NCBI GenBank assembly: GCA_030146905.1
Contig: JASLAV010000943.1
Coordinates: 1-11,052, forward strand
Direction: 5' to 3'
From: Lentzea sp.
GTDB taxonomy: Bacteria; Actinomycetota; Actinomycetes; Mycobacteriales; Pseudonocardiaceae
Length of the DNA stretch: 11,052 nt
The notes beneath the pieces are model-generated. The model made no database searches and was not told where the DNA came from. It worked only from the letters and a program-made list of their open reading frames with translations. Within the stretch, counting starts at the first letter, position 1, and each line of letters begins with the position of its first letter. Below are positions 1-7,395 of this stretch, piece by piece. Position numbers and translations under genes: made by a program.

Positions 1-1
1 C

Positions 2-1285
2 ATGGCCTCACCCGAACTGCACAGGTTCACGCTGCCCAACGGCCTGCGGGTGGTGCTCGCCCCCGACGCCAGCGCACCGGTCGTCGGCGTCAGCGTGCAC
101 TACGACGTCGGCTTCCGTTCCGAGCCGGAGGGGCGCACCGGGTTCGCGCACCTCTTCGAGCACCTGATGTTCCAGGGCAGCGAGAGCCTGGAGAAGCTGG
201 CCCACTTCCGGCACGTGCAGTCGTCGGGCGGCACGTTCAACGGGTCGACGCATCCCGACTACACCGACTACTACCAGGTGCTGCCCTCGGCGGCGCTCGA
301 GCGGGCGCTGTTCCTCGAGGCCGACCGCATGCGCGCGCCGAAGCTCACCGAGGAGAACCTCCGCAACCAGATCGACGTGGTGAAGGAGGAGATCCGGCTC
401 AACGTGCTGAACCGCCCGTACGGCGGCTTCCCCTGGATCCTCCTGCCGCCGGTGCTGTTCAAGACGTTCGCCAACGCGCACAACGGCTACGGCGACTTCG
501 TCGACCTGGAGAGCGCCACGGTCGACGACTGCGCGGAGTTCTTCGACACCTACTACTCGCCCTCCAACGCGGTGCTGACCGTCGCGGGCGACCTCGACGT
601 CGAGACCGCGAAGACGTTGGTGGAGAAGCACTTCGGCGACGTGCCCGCGCGGCCGAAGCCCGAGCGCCCCTCGTTCGCCGAGCCCGCCCCGCAGGGCGAG
701 GTCCGCCACTCCCACGGCGACGCGCTGGCCCCGCTGCCCGCGATCGCGATCGGCTACCGCGTGCCGGACCCGGTCACCGACATCGACGGCTACCTCGCGT
801 ACCTGGTGCTCGCCGGCGTGCTGACCGACGGCGACAGCTCGCGCCTGCAGCAGCGCCTCGTGCACCGCGAGGGCATCGTGATCGACCTGAACGCCGGCTG
901 CGGCCTGTTCGGGCCGCTCGAGGCCCGCGACCCCGACACGTTCAGCATCACCGCGATCCACACCCCCGAGGTCTCCCCCGACCAGGTCGTGACGGCCATC
1001 GACGAGGAACTGCAGAAGCTCGCGCAGGAACCGCCGTCGGCCGAGGAGCTCGCGAAGGTCACCGCCCGCTGGGCGTCGACCATGCACAAGGAGCACGACC
1101 GGCTCACGAACCGCACGCTGGGCCTCGGCTCGGCGGAGCTGCTGTTCGGCCGCGCCGAGCTCATCTACGAACTGCCTGAGCGCATCGCGGCCGTGACCGT
1201 GGACGAGGTGTCCGCCGCGGCCAAGGCGCTGCGTCCCGACGCCCGCGCCCTTCTTCTCGTCAAGCCCACCGGAGGAGCCCAGTGA
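2..1285 (+). CDS. M16 family zinc metallopeptidase, catalytic subunit
   Basis: Zinc-dependent peptidase of the M16 (pitrilysin/processing peptidase-like) family, 427 residues, the usual size of the short bacterial two-subunit M16B form. The inverted zinc motif HxxEH is intact (H50, E53, H54), and the third ligand is probably E130, exactly 76 residues after H54 in the KEEIR segment, the family spacing. The N-terminus shows the typical 'LPNGLRVVLAPD' opening. No signal peptide is visible, so it is probably cytoplasmic and acts on peptides or small unfolded proteins; the substrate is unknown. It overlaps the next gene, its inactive partner, by 4 nt, and the two presumably form a heterodimer. The ATG at base 2 fits the family start, but the window edge hides the ribosome binding site and any upstream extension. 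Confidence 0.93.
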   Translation: MASPELHRFTLPNGLRVVLAPDASAPVVGVSVHYDVGFRSEPEGRTGFAHLFEHLMFQGSESLEKLAHFRHVQSSGGTFNGSTHPDYTDYYQVLPSAALERALFLEADRMRAPKLTEENLRNQIDVVKEEIRLNVLNRPYGGFPWILLPPVLFKTFANAHNGYGDFVDLESATVDDCAEFFDTYYSPSNAVLTVAGDLDVETAKTLVEKHFGDVPARPKPERPSFAEPAPQGEVRHSHGDALAPLPAIAIGYRVPDPVTDIDGYLAYLVLAGVLTDGDSSRLQQRLVHREGIVIDLNAGCGLFGPLEARDPDTFSITAIHTPEVSPDQVVTAIDEELQKLAQEPPSAEELAKVTARWASTMHKEHDRLTNRTLGLGSAELLFGRAELIYELPERIAAVTVDEVSAAAKALRPDARALLLVKPTGGAQ

Positions 1286-2673
1286 CCGCCTCGGCCAAGA
1301 CCCACCGCACTGCCGAGGAAATCGGTCGTACCCCTGCCGGACCGCGCCCGCTGCCGGAGCTCGGCTCGCAGAAGGCGGCCGCCGAGCTGTCCTCTGTGGA
1401 CACCGTGCTGCCCAACGGGCTGCGCGTCATCACGATCCGCCGTTCCACCGTGCCGATGGTCGAGGTGCGGCTGCGCGTCCCGTTCGCGGACCCCGCCGAG
1501 TCGAGCTCCGGCTCGCGGCACGCCGCCGTGGCGGAGATCCTCGCGAACACCGTGCTGACCGGCACCGCCTCGCGTTCGCGCGTGCAGATCGACACCGAGC
1601 TGGCGCTGGCCGGCGGTGAGCTCGACGCCGTGGTCGACCCCGAGCGCCTGAGCTTCACCGGCAACGCGCTGGCCGCGGGCCTGGGCACCGTGCTGGACGT
1701 GCTGCGCGACGTGCTGACGTCGGCGTCGTACCCGGCCGACGAGGTGGAGCGCGAACGCGGCCGTCTCGTCGAGCGCATCACGATCGCCCGCTCGCAGCCG
1801 AGCGTCATCGCACGTGAGGCGTTGCAGAAGGTGCTCTACGGCGACCACCCGTACGCCAAGGAGATGCCGGAGGCCGACGAGGTCGCCGCCGTCTCCCGCG
1901 AGGACGTCGTGGCGTTGCACGCCAAGGCACTGCTGCCGCGCGGATCGGTCCTCGTGGTCGTCGGCGACGTCGAGCCGTCGGAGGCCGTCGCCCAGATCGG
2001 TGAGGCGCTGGCCGCCTGGCAGGGCGAGGGCGAAGCCGTCCAGCTGCCGCCGCTGCCCCCGGTCAAGGGCGGCGACGTGCTGCTGGTGCACCGCGCCGGT
2101 GCCGTGCAGTCGCAGATCCGCCTCGCCGCGCAGGCGATCCCGCGCACCGACGAGCGCTACCCTGCGCTGCAGCTCGCGAACCTGGTCTACGGCGGCTTCT
2201 TCTCGTCCCGCCTGGTCGAGAACATCCGCGAGGACAAGGGCTACACCTACAGCGCCCGCTCGCACCCCGAGTTCACCGTCCACGGCGCCACGCTGCTCAT
2301 CGACGCGGACACGGCGTCCGACGTGACGGCGGCGGCGCTGCTGGAGACCCGCTACGAGCTGGCGCGCCTGGGCATGGTCCCGCCGTCGCAGTCCGAAGTG
2401 GACGTCGCGCGCAGCTACGCGATCGGCACGCTGCTCACCAGCACGTCCTCGCAGTCCGGCCTGGCGTCGTTCGTCGTGAACCTCGTCGCGCTCGGCCTGG
2501 GCATCGACTGGCTCATCGCGCACCCGCAGCGGCTGCAAGCCGTGACGCCGGAGCAGGTCGCGGCGGCGGCGCTGGAGTTCTTCGCGCCCGGCAACTTCAC
2601 CGGTGTGCTCGTCGGTGACGCCGAGCAGCTCAAGCCGAAGCTGGCGGCACTGGGCGGAGTGGCGCTCCAGTGA
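1282..2673 (+). CDS. M16 family peptidase-like protein, non-catalytic partner subunit
   Basis: A 463-residue M16 family protein without a zinc site. At the position of HxxEH the sequence reads H80-A-A-V-A, so the catalytic Glu and second His are lost. It keeps the C-terminal-domain R/Y signature: R310 in 'FSSRLVENIRE' and Y321/Y323 in 'KGYTYS', which in M16 enzymes helps bind substrate. This is the known pattern of heterodimeric bacterial M16B proteases, where one subunit carries zinc and the other the R/Y pair. About 40 residues precede the domain start ('VLPNGLRVITI') and look like a flexible extension. The GTG start is set by a GGAGGAG site at 1271-1277, 4 nt upstream, and overlaps the preceding stop as GTGA. 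It overlaps nudC by another 4 nt, implying one operon. Confidence 0.92.
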   Translation: MTASAKTHRTAEEIGRTPAGPRPLPELGSQKAAAELSSVDTVLPNGLRVITIRRSTVPMVEVRLRVPFADPAESSSGSRHAAVAEILANTVLTGTASRSRVQIDTELALAGGELDAVVDPERLSFTGNALAAGLGTVLDVLRDVLTSASYPADEVERERGRLVERITIARSQPSVIAREALQKVLYGDHPYAKEMPEADEVAAVSREDVVALHAKALLPRGSVLVVVGDVEPSEAVAQIGEALAAWQGEGEAVQLPPLPPVKGGDVLLVHRAGAVQSQIRLAAQAIPRTDERYPALQLANLVYGGFFSSRLVENIREDKGYTYSARSHPEFTVHGATLLIDADTASDVTAAALLETRYELARLGMVPPSQSEVDVARSYAIGTLLTSTSSQSGLASFVVNLVALGLGIDWLIAHPQRLQAVTPEQVAAAALEFFAPGNFTGVLVGDAEQLKPKLAALGGVALQ

Positions 2674-3626
2674 CGTTCGAGCTGGCCGCACTGCCCGCGC
2701 TGTCGCGTTCCGCGATCGACCGGTCCGAGCCGTTGCGCGGCGACGAGGAGAAGCTCGCCGCGCTCTGGCCCAAGGCCAGGATGATGGTGGTCGACACGCG
2801 CGGCCGGACGTTGGTCGCCGGCCGCGGCACCCGCGTGGTGGACCGGCCGGCTCCGGAGTTCGGCGACCTGCCGCCCGTCAACGCCGTCCTGCTCGGTGAG
2901 CAGGACGGCGTGGCCCACTTCGCCGTGCTGATGCCGGCGGAGGAGGACGAGCAGACGCCACCCGCGCGGGCCTGGGCAGCGCCGGAGCTGACCGACGAGC
3001 CGCAGTGGCTCGACCTGCGGCAGGCCGGTGCCACCCTGGACGACCAGTCGGCGGGGTTGTTCACGACCGCCGCCGCGCTGTTCCAGTGGCACCGGCTGGG
3101 GAAGTACTGCGCGAAGTGCGGCGCCAGGACCGTCCTGGAGAAGTCGGGGTGGGCCTCGGTCTGCTCGGGCTGCGGGCGGGAGGAGTACCCGCGCACCGAC
3201 GCGGCGGTGATCTGCCTCGTGCACGACGGAGCGGACCAGGTGCTCGTGGCCCGCGGCCCCGAGTGGCCGGAGGGGCGGTTCTCCGTCCTCGCCGGCTTCG
3301 TCGAGGCGGGCGAGTCGCTGGAGGCCTGCGTGGCGCGGGAGGTCCTGGAGGAGGTCGGGGTCGCCGTTTCCGGCATCCGCTACCTCGGCTCCCAGCCCTG
3401 GCCGTTCCCGCGGTCGCTGATGATCGGGTTCGAGGCCGTCGCCGACCCCGCCGAGCCGCTGCTGCTCGCCGAGGGCGAGATCGCGGAGGCCAAGTGGGTG
3501 TCGCGCGCCGACGTGCGCAAGGCGATCGAGGAGCCCGGCAGCGTTCCCGGACTCGGGCTCGCCGGTGGCGCGTCGATCGCGTTCCGCATGCTGCAGAGCT
3601 GGTCCGGAGCCCACTACACGGGGTGA
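2670..3626 (+). CDS. nudC: NAD(+)/NADH diphosphatase, NudC (Nudix hydrolase; RNA NAD-decapping)
   Basis: A 318-residue Nudix hydrolase that splits NAD(H) into NMN(H) and AMP; the family also removes NAD caps from RNA 5' ends. The sequence shows the full NudC layout: a variable N-terminal domain (about 1-140), a zinc ribbon with two CxxC pairs (C147/C150 and C165/C168), a Nudix box at 209-231 (G-x5-E-x7-REVLEEVG, all metal-binding Glu present), and the NudC-specific SQPWPFPxS signature at 241-249 that distinguishes NADH pyrophosphatases from other Nudix enzymes. The GTG start at 2670 overlaps the upstream stop (GTGA), with a GGCGGAG-like site about 10 nt upstream. It is the last gene of the M16 operon and is followed by a hairpin. 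No key residue is missing. Confidence 0.96.
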   Translation: MTFELAALPALSRSAIDRSEPLRGDEEKLAALWPKARMMVVDTRGRTLVAGRGTRVVDRPAPEFGDLPPVNAVLLGEQDGVAHFAVLMPAEEDEQTPPARAWAAPELTDEPQWLDLRQAGATLDDQSAGLFTTAAALFQWHRLGKYCAKCGARTVLEKSGWASVCSGCGREEYPRTDAAVICLVHDGADQVLVARGPEWPEGRFSVLAGFVEAGESLEACVAREVLEEVGVAVSGIRYLGSQPWPFPRSLMIGFEAVADPAEPLLLAEGEIAEAKWVSRADVRKAIEEPGSVPGLGLAGGASIAFRMLQSWSGAHYTG

Positions 3627-3643
3627 TCCTCCGTCCGTTCAGC

Positions 3644-3675
3644 CGATTCGGCGGCGTAGCAGGGCTGCGCCGATT
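3644..3675. promoter_or_regulatory. CGATTCGGCG motif with distant inverted half-site upstream of the first YbaB-like gene
   Basis: CGATTCGGCG (3644-3653) followed by CGCCGATT (3668-3675), 77 nt before the leading gene's ribosome binding site begins for the first half and 45 nt for the second. It matches the motif at 8431-8448 except for a longer spacer. It overlaps the hairpin after nudC, so a terminator reading is also possible. Confidence 0.3.
3653..3671 (+). terminator. Hairpin 27 nt after nudC, possible terminator without U-tract
   Basis: GGCGTAGC, loop AGG, GCTGCGCC: an 8-bp stem with one T/G wobble. No T-run follows (GATTAGCC), so it would be an I-shaped actinobacterial-type terminator. 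It overlaps the possible operator motif at 3644-3675, so it could instead be a regulatory site. Confidence 0.4.
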
Positions 3676-3729
3676 AGCCTCTTGCGATGTGGCGTAGTCA
3701 CGTACATCACACCGATCGCGAGGGTACTC

Positions 3730-4230
3730 ATGAACAACCCCGAGTTCGAGGCGCGCAACGCGGCGTTGCGCAACCAGGTCGACTCGATGCTGGCGAACCT
3801 CGAACGGCAGACTGCCGAACTGAAGCAGGCGCAGAGCGAGGCGATGGCCAAGGTTGGCCGTGCGACCTCGCAGGACGGTCTGGTCGAGGTCACGGTCAAC
3901 GCCGGTGGCATCGTCACCGGCGTGACGTTCGCGCCGTCGGCGTTCGACCGCAGCACACCGGAGAAGCTCGGCCAGAGCGTCGTCGCGACCATCCAGAAGG
4001 CGGCCCTGAACGCGCGCGACCAGGCCGACGCCGTGCTCGCACCGTACCAGGAGGGCATTCCCGACCTGCCGGACCTGTTCCCCGGCATGCCGTCGATCAG
4101 GGACCTCATCCCGGCTCCGCCACCCGTCCCGCAGTCGTACGCACAGCCCGAGGCGCAGCCGCAGCCACAGCGCCGTGACGACGACGAGCCGCCGGAGTCC
4201 TTCATGGACCGTCGAGGGAGCCAGTGGTGA
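3730..4230 (+). CDS. YbaB/EbfC-like family protein, first copy
   Basis: A 166-residue protein resembling the YbaB/EbfC fold: an N-terminal coiled-coil helix (about 5-40, 'LRNQVDSMLANLERQTAELKQAQ'), a small beta-sheet segment ('GLVEVTVNAGGIVTGVTF', 50-67), and a second helix after a TP turn (76-105). A Pro/Gln-rich tail (128-148) ends in an acidic patch 'RRDDDEPPE'. Classical YbaB binds DNA, but actinobacterial members with these tails commonly sit first in WXG100/ESX-type gene groups, where the role is unproven. An ATG is chosen at 3730 because GAGGG (3720-3724) lies 5 nt upstream and the YbaB homology begins just there; a longer in-frame reading from 3565 would overlap nudC and adds unrelated sequence. 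It overlaps the next gene by 4 nt. The paralogue is at 8489-8941. Confidence 0.85.
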   Translation: MNNPEFEARNAALRNQVDSMLANLERQTAELKQAQSEAMAKVGRATSQDGLVEVTVNAGGIVTGVTFAPSAFDRSTPEKLGQSVVATIQKAALNARDQADAVLAPYQEGIPDLPDLFPGMPSIRDLIPAPPPVPQSYAQPEAQPQPQRRDDDEPPESFMDRRGSQW

Positions 4231-4535
4231 CCAGCTTCGAGGTAGACCCGACCGCGCTGCGCTCGGCCTCGCCGAAGTTCTCGGCGGCGGGCGACAAGCT
4301 GCAGGCCGCCTTCGAGACCCTGCGCGGCGTGCTCGACGCGAACAACGGCTGCTGGGGCGGCGACGAGGCGGGCCAGGAGTTCGCCAAGACCTACCTGCCC
4401 ATCGCCGACCAGGCGAAACAGGCGTTCCCGGCGCTCGCCGAGGGCATCCACTCGATCCGCGAAGGCCTGGACGCCTCGGCCGACACCTGGGAGGCCGCCG
4501 ACCAGGGCGGCGCCAAGTCGTTGGGAGGCAAGTGA
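4227..4535 (+). CDS. WXG100-type small protein (T7SS substrate/partner)
   Basis: A 102-residue helical protein of the WXG100/ESX-associated class. Two amphipathic helices flank a turn with W43-G-G45 (a W-x-G motif), the helix-turn-helix hairpin typical of these proteins. The start 'FEVDPTALRSASPKFSAAGDKL' resembles the first helix of mycobacterial CpnT and of EspC-like proteins. I see no YxxxD/E signal at the C-terminus, so export may depend on a partner, most likely the protein encoded next. GTG at 4227 is chosen over the GTG at 4224 because it leaves 6 nt after the GAGGGAG site (4214-4220) and gives the 4-nt GTGA overlap used elsewhere here. Three nt separate it from the next start. Confidence 0.85.
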   Translation: MTSFEVDPTALRSASPKFSAAGDKLQAAFETLRGVLDANNGCWGGDEAGQEFAKTYLPIADQAKQAFPALAEGIHSIREGLDASADTWEAADQGGAKSLGGK

Positions 4536-4538
4536 GCC

Positions 4539-5693
4539 ATGGGCATCGAGATTCCCGGCGCCGTCCAGTGGCTCACGCCCATCGTGGTCGGCGCCTCGTG
4601 GCCGGAGGGCGACGAGACCAAGCTGCGCGCCATGCGGGACGCGTGGGAGGCAGCCGCCAAGTCCGTCGGTGAGGTGCTCAGCGACGGCAACAGCGCGTCG
4701 TCGGCCGCATTGGGCTGCATGAACGGGCAGACCGCGGAGAAGTTCAACGAGTACTGGCAGAAGTACACCGAGGGCGACGCCTACCTGGTCAACCTGCAGC
4801 AGATCTGCACGGACCTCGCGGCGGGCTGTGACAGCGCGGCGCTGGGCATCGAGTACACGAAGCTCAGCATCATCGCCGCCCTGATCATCCTGGCGGCGCA
4901 GATCGCCGCGATGATCGCCTCGGCGGTGGCCACGTTCGGCGCGTCGACCGCGGGCATCCCGATCGCGCAGGTGGCCACGCGCACCTTCGTCCAGATGCTC
5001 TTCCAGCAGTTGCTCAGGCAGATCGTCATCAACCTGGCCATCAACGTCGGCGTCGACGTGGCGATCCAGACGCTCCAGGTCGTGACGGGCGAGCGGAAGT
5101 CCTGGGACTTCGGCAAGACGGTCGACGCGGGCATCGCGGGTGTCGCGGCAGGCGTCGCGGGCGGTGCGGTCGGAGCGGGTAGCGCCGCGCTCGGCAACGT
5201 GTCGAAGAACTTCGTGCAGGCCGCCGGTCGTGGCGCGGTGGAAGGTGCCATCGCGGGTGCGGGCGGCAACGTGCTGAACAACCTCGCCCACGGCAAGGTC
5301 GAGGCGAAGGACTTCGGCTCGGCGATCCTGTCCGGGAGCGTCTCCGGCAGCGTCGGCGGTGCGGTCGGCGGTATGCAGAACAGGCACGAGGGCCTGTCGA
5401 ACACCTGGGACACCGGAACCCATGTGGATCCCGAGACCGGCATCCGCACCACCAGCGGGCAGAACACGCAGGGGCACACCTACACGACGCCCGACGGGTC
5501 GACCACGCGCGCCAACACCGAGGGCAATCCGTACCACGGTGGCTGGGGGTCCGAGAACGCGGGCAAGATCCCCGACGAGGGCGGGCCGAACAACGTCAAC
5601 GACCCCGAGGAAAGCGACTACCAGGTCAAGTCCTCGGCGAACCCGCCGCGAATGGTCGGGCGGCTCGACCTGCCCGACCCGCCGCGTACGTAG
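4539..5693 (+). CDS. CpnT N-terminal-like T7SS carrier protein with no recognised toxin domain
   Basis: A 384-residue protein. The N-terminus (9-45, 'QWLTPIVVGASWPEGDETKLR' region) resembles the segment of mycobacterial CpnT reading 'WVAPYIGMIWPNGDSTKLR', a WXG100-like domain found at the front of many actinobacterial polymorphic toxins. A YxxxD match (Y76-TEG-D80) occurs in the helical region. A strong membrane-type segment follows (about 108-133), a second hydrophobic stretch (141-180), then a Gly/Ala-rich region (197-278) like those linking carrier and toxin domains. The last ~105 residues (279-384) are polar, rich in Gly, Thr and Asn, and carry no catalytic motif I recognise. Either the warhead is lost, very small, or unknown. 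No immunity gene follows. ATG at 4539 has GGGAGG (4523-4528) 10 nt upstream. Its stop abuts the stop of the convergent next gene. Confidence 0.8.
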   Translation: MGIEIPGAVQWLTPIVVGASWPEGDETKLRAMRDAWEAAAKSVGEVLSDGNSASSAALGCMNGQTAEKFNEYWQKYTEGDAYLVNLQQICTDLAAGCDSAALGIEYTKLSIIAALIILAAQIAAMIASAVATFGASTAGIPIAQVATRTFVQMLFQQLLRQIVINLAINVGVDVAIQTLQVVTGERKSWDFGKTVDAGIAGVAAGVAGGAVGAGSAALGNVSKNFVQAAGRGAVEGAIAGAGGNVLNNLAHGKVEAKDFGSAILSGSVSGSVGGAVGGMQNRHEGLSNTWDTGTHVDPETGIRTTSGQNTQGHTYTTPDGSTTRANTEGNPYHGGWGSENAGKIPDEGGPNNVNDPEESDYQVKSSANPPRMVGRLDLPDPPRT

Positions 5694-7310
5694 TCACCGC
5701 CAGGGCTGCCAGCCGGGAAGCGGGGCGTGGTCCGGACGGGTCTCGCCCCAGTCACGGCTGTCCGGCGGCAGCGCGTGCTGCTCGGCGAACCGCATCCGCC
5801 CGCGCACCCGCCACCAGTCGGCCAGCAGCCACGCGGTCAGCGTCACCGAGATCAGGAGCCCTGCCCACCCGATGGCGCCGATGAACAGGAACATCCAGAC
5901 GTACTGGCCGGTGAACGCCGCTGCGAACAGCCGCCACCCGATACCGGCGGGCGCGTAGGTGCCCCGGCCCATTCCGACCGTCCGCCGCACGGCCCACTGA
6001 CGCAGCACGCGCCACTCCTCGGCCGACATCCGGACGGGCGGTGTCGGCGTCCCACGGCGGGACCGGATCAGCTCGGCGAGTTCACCGGCCTCCGTCACCG
6101 GCAGGATCCACTGCTGCGGGCGCGCCACCAGGCGTAGCAGCGGGTTCTTGCCGATGGTCGTCGTGGCGCCCGTGGGCGCCGGCCACCGGTGCACGTCCGG
6201 CGTCGAGCCCGGTTGCACGAGGGTGACGTCACCAAGCCACATGGCTTGTGCGGGGACACCCCGCGCCTGCGACCTGTTCGGCTTGTGCACCAGGCGATCT
6301 CGCTGCACGCACAACGTCGCGCCGTCGCGCAGCGGCACCCGCACCTCGACGTCGCGACCGAGGTTGGCGCCGAGCCGGAACATCCGTCCGCCGAGGTAAC
6401 CCAGGGCCGGGCACAGCACCAGCAGGACGGGAACCCAGAGGTGACCGCCCTTGCCGATCAACCAGAGCGCGCTCACCGGCACCGACAGGAACGCCACCCG
6501 GCCCCAGACACGCGGGACGTTTCGGTTCAGCACCCACACCACGCCCGCGAAACCCGCGGCGGTGAGCATGATCCACGACACGGCGGGCGTGGTGAGCAGC
6601 GCAACCACCGGCAGTACAACGGTTCCGGTCAGCGCGAGCGTCGCGCCGACCAGCCAGCGCACCGCGAGCGAAGGCCCGGTGAGCGACACAACCGGCCCCT
6701 CGACCGGAGTGGTCCGATCCCCGGTCGGCGGTGGAGCGTCGCCGACCTCGTCGAGGACGCTGTCGGTCCGCACGGCGGGAGTGGAGTGGACCTCGGGCAG
6801 GCTCGAGACCCTCGATCGCACCAGGGAGACGAACTTCTGCGGATCATCGACCGGCAGCACCTGCTCGCCCGAGGTGGTCCGCAGCACCACGACGTCACCG
6901 GGTGGCACGGGAAGCCCCCGGCCGTCGGACAGCGTGATCCACGGCGCCTCGCCGGGGACCGCCTGCCGCGTGCTGATGCCGAGGAGGTCGCCGAACCCGT
7001 AGGACACCTTGGTCGGTCCGCCGGAGGCCATCCGCCCGCCGCCGGACATCGCCGTGATCTCCAGGCCGCGGTCGGTGACCTCGACCGCGTCGTTGTACCA
7101 GCTGGGCCGCGGGTCGACGCGGAACTCGAACAACACCTTGCCCGGCGCGCGCTTCGACGCCAGGTGCGCCAGGTAGGTCACGACGAGCGGCAACCCCACG
7201 ATGATCGCCATGTTGAGGGCGGGCGACCCACCGCCACGAACGACCACGACCGCGATCGCCACCGCGGCGGACACGCCCAGCGCGACGAACGGCCAGTGGT
7301 GCGGTTTCAT
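5694..7310 (-). CDS. Multi-pass membrane protein with two PH-like domains (function unknown)
   Basis: A 538-residue membrane protein that I cannot assign to a named family. Hydrophobic segments lie at about 7-24, 30-51, 217-240, 245-262, 272-286, 290-308, 458-480 and 481-499, roughly eight helices in three groups. Between them are two soluble domains of about 100-115 residues (57-170 and 318-420) with the strand-rich character of bacterial PH domains. The two end in matching motifs, 'VLPVDDPQKFVSLVRSR' and 'ILPVTEAGELAELIRSR', so they are probably an internal duplication. ATG at 7310 is supported by a GGGGGA site 4-5 nt upstream on the minus strand. It lies 85 nt downstream of the TIGR02679-like gene on the same strand, so cotranscription is possible but a hairpin lies in between. 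A link to T7SS is suggested only by location. Confidence 0.75.
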   Translation of the reverse strand: MKPHHWPFVALGVSAAVAIAVVVVRGGGSPALNMAIIVGLPLVVTYLAHLASKRAPGKVLFEFRVDPRPSWYNDAVEVTDRGLEITAMSGGGRMASGGPTKVSYGFGDLLGISTRQAVPGEAPWITLSDGRGLPVPPGDVVVLRTTSGEQVLPVDDPQKFVSLVRSRVSSLPEVHSTPAVRTDSVLDEVGDAPPPTGDRTTPVEGPVVSLTGPSLAVRWLVGATLALTGTVVLPVVALLTTPAVSWIMLTAAGFAGVVWVLNRNVPRVWGRVAFLSVPVSALWLIGKGGHLWVPVLLVLCPALGYLGGRMFRLGANLGRDVEVRVPLRDGATLCVQRDRLVHKPNRSQARGVPAQAMWLGDVTLVQPGSTPDVHRWPAPTGATTTIGKNPLLRLVARPQQWILPVTEAGELAELIRSRRGTPTPPVRMSAEEWRVLRQWAVRRTVGMGRGTYAPAGIGWRLFAAAFTGQYVWMFLFIGAIGWAGLLISVTLTAWLLADWWRVRGRMRFAEQHALPPDSRDWGETRPDHAPLPGWQPWR

Positions 7311-7365
7311 CCGTTCCCCCGGAAAGCCATGGCCGCCATCTTGGCGAGAACACGCGGTGAACGCA

Positions 7366-7383
7366 CCTCCGACGCTCCGGAGG
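7366..7383 (-). terminator. Hairpin between the TIGR02679-like gene and the membrane protein gene
   Basis: On the plus strand CCTCCG (7366-7371), loop ACGCTC, CGGAGG (7378-7383): a perfect 6-bp stem. It begins 12 nt after the stop of the minus-strand gene ending at 7396. No U-tract follows, so it could be a weak terminator, an attenuating structure within a two-gene operon, or chance in GC-rich DNA. Confidence 0.3.
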
Positions 7384-7395
7384 ACGACTCCGGGA

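Larger units (their letters stand above)
3627..3729. promoter_or_regulatory. Intergenic region: nudC 3' end and promoter of the first YbaB-led cassette
   Basis: This 103-bp gap must hold the end of the M16-nudC operon and the start of the T7SS-type cassette. It contains a hairpin (3653-3671), the 10-mer CGATTCGGCG (3644-3653) with its inverted half CGCCGATT (3668-3675), and TAGCCT at 3675-3680, which fits the loose TANNNT -10 form. No clear TTGACA -35 is seen at 17 nt. The ribosome binding site GAGGG (3720-3724) is 5 nt before the ATG at 3730. Confidence 0.4.

Noticed and set aside
1165..2691. Long minus-strand open frame (508 codons) opposite the second M16 gene
   Set aside because: Low-complexity Arg/His/Asp-rich translation lying antisense to a well-supported M16 protein.
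3565..3729. Longer start for the first YbaB-like protein, overlapping nudC
   Set aside because: Adds 55 Arg/Pro-rich residues unlike the family, whereas ATG 3730 has a well-spaced GAGGG and matches the paralogue's start.
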